64,000 nt of DNA, taken from the NCBI RefSeq assembly GCF_001294575.1, contig NZ_CP012676.1:3616001-3680000 (forward strand), read 5' to 3'. Each line of letters opens with the position of its first letter. Position 1 is the first letter of the stretch. Position numbers and translations under genes: made by a program. A model generated the notes under the pieces. It did not search any database, was not told where the DNA came from, and saw only the letters and a list, made by a program, of their open reading frames with translations. This document shows, one piece after another, positions 61,181 to 64,000 of the stretch. The DNA is from Pseudomonas versuta. GTDB lineage: Bacteria; Pseudomonadota; Gammaproteobacteria; Pseudomonadales; Pseudomonadaceae.

Positions 61181-61297
61181 CTTGACGATGACCTACTCTC
61201 ACATGGGGAAACCCCACACTACCATCGGCGATGCATCGTTTCACTACTGAGTTCGGGATGGGATCAGGTGGTTCCAATGCTCTATGGTCGTCAAGAA
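61181..61297 (-). rRNA. rrf: 5S ribosomal RNA
   Basis: About 117 nt on the minus strand, from CTTGACGACCATAGAGC to GTAGGTCATCGTCAAG. It has the conserved internal CCTGATCCCATCCCGAACTC and closing terminal helix. Ends are placed from the terminal helix and are good to a few bases. Confidence 0.95.
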
Positions 61298-61450
61298 ATT
61301 CGGTAGCCAGCGCGTTTACCTTACGGTTAACGTTCCAGCGAATGGGTATGTAATAGATTTGTGTGTTACGCAAACTTTCGGTTTGTATCGTCTTCACACA
61401 CCGCAACTTGCAGGCTTTGTATTCAAAGCGCAAATTGCTTGGGTGTTATA

Positions 61451-64000
<2,550 letters not shown>

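Overview
The window is a chromosomal segment of a Pseudomonas, most likely from the fluorescens/putida side of the genus. This is inferred from gene content and order, the many REP/REPIN repeats with the core GGAGCGAGCTTGCTCGCGAGC, and the close similarity of housekeeping proteins (Prs, RplY, Pth, YchF, HemA) to pseudomonad versions. From memory, most of it follows the order of the P. aeruginosa PAO1 region running from upp/uraA to the rRNA operon (hemH, phr, pagL, murI, hemA, lolB, prs, ychF, tRNA-Met, carbonic anhydrase, rimI, mks, rrn), with accessory genes inserted. No gene-free gap exceeds about 300 bp.

Layout. 1-3.8 kb: 3' part of upp, then uraA, convergent with a sugar-epimerase-like gene and hemH. 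3.95-13.4 kb: a light/UV-response region. A flavoprotein and a Trp-rich small protein come first, then a tightly overlapping eight-gene operon: rudS-type tRNA s4U desulfidase, a LitR-like MerR regulator, photolyase, and a five-gene lipid-modification module. Paired TGTACA-N12-TGTACA sites sit at the operon promoter and a weaker copy precedes the flavoprotein gene. 13.5-31.5 kb: core genes, namely a YkgJ-family protein, pagL, murI-moeB-prmC-prfA-hemA (minus strand), and then on the plus strand a TPR lipoprotein, lolB, ispE, tRNA-Gln, prs, rplY, pth and ychF. They are followed by a FUSC-family protein, an Fsr-like MFS exporter, tRNA-Met, and an FAD-linked 2-hydroxyacid dehydrogenase with its divergent GntR regulator.

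31.5-46.5 kb: the most striking accessory block. A chaperone-usher fimbrial operon (six genes, plus strand) is enclosed by a hybrid kinase carrying an HPt domain on one side. On the other side are two RcsB-like response regulators, an EAL-domain response regulator and a second hybrid kinase without an HPt. This resembles the RcsCB/PvrSR control of CupD fimbriae known from the P. aeruginosa PA14 island, but with two RcsB-like regulators and in a chromosomal setting with no mobility gene in view. 46.6-52.4 kb: DyP peroxidase, a small DUF6555-like protein, a 54-residue metallothionein hidden on the minus strand, an AtoE-type transporter, beta-carbonic anhydrase, an acidic small protein, rimI and the cryptic DNA polymerase III psi subunit. 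52.6-57.3 kb: MksF-MksE-MksB condensin without MksG. 57.4-61 kb: a PqiA-PqiA-PqiB lipid-transport operon with a split PqiA and a six-MCE PqiB. 61.1-64 kb: the end of an rRNA operon on the minus strand (5S and most of 23S).

Genes that work together: the light operon couples DNA repair (photolyase), tRNA photosensitizer removal (RudS) and membrane lipid remodelling under one regulator. The Rcs/Pvr-like set links phosphorelay and c-di-GMP breakdown to fimbrial expression. MurI, MoeB, PrmC, PrfA and HemA form a tightly packed housekeeping operon with PrmC next to its substrate PrfA.
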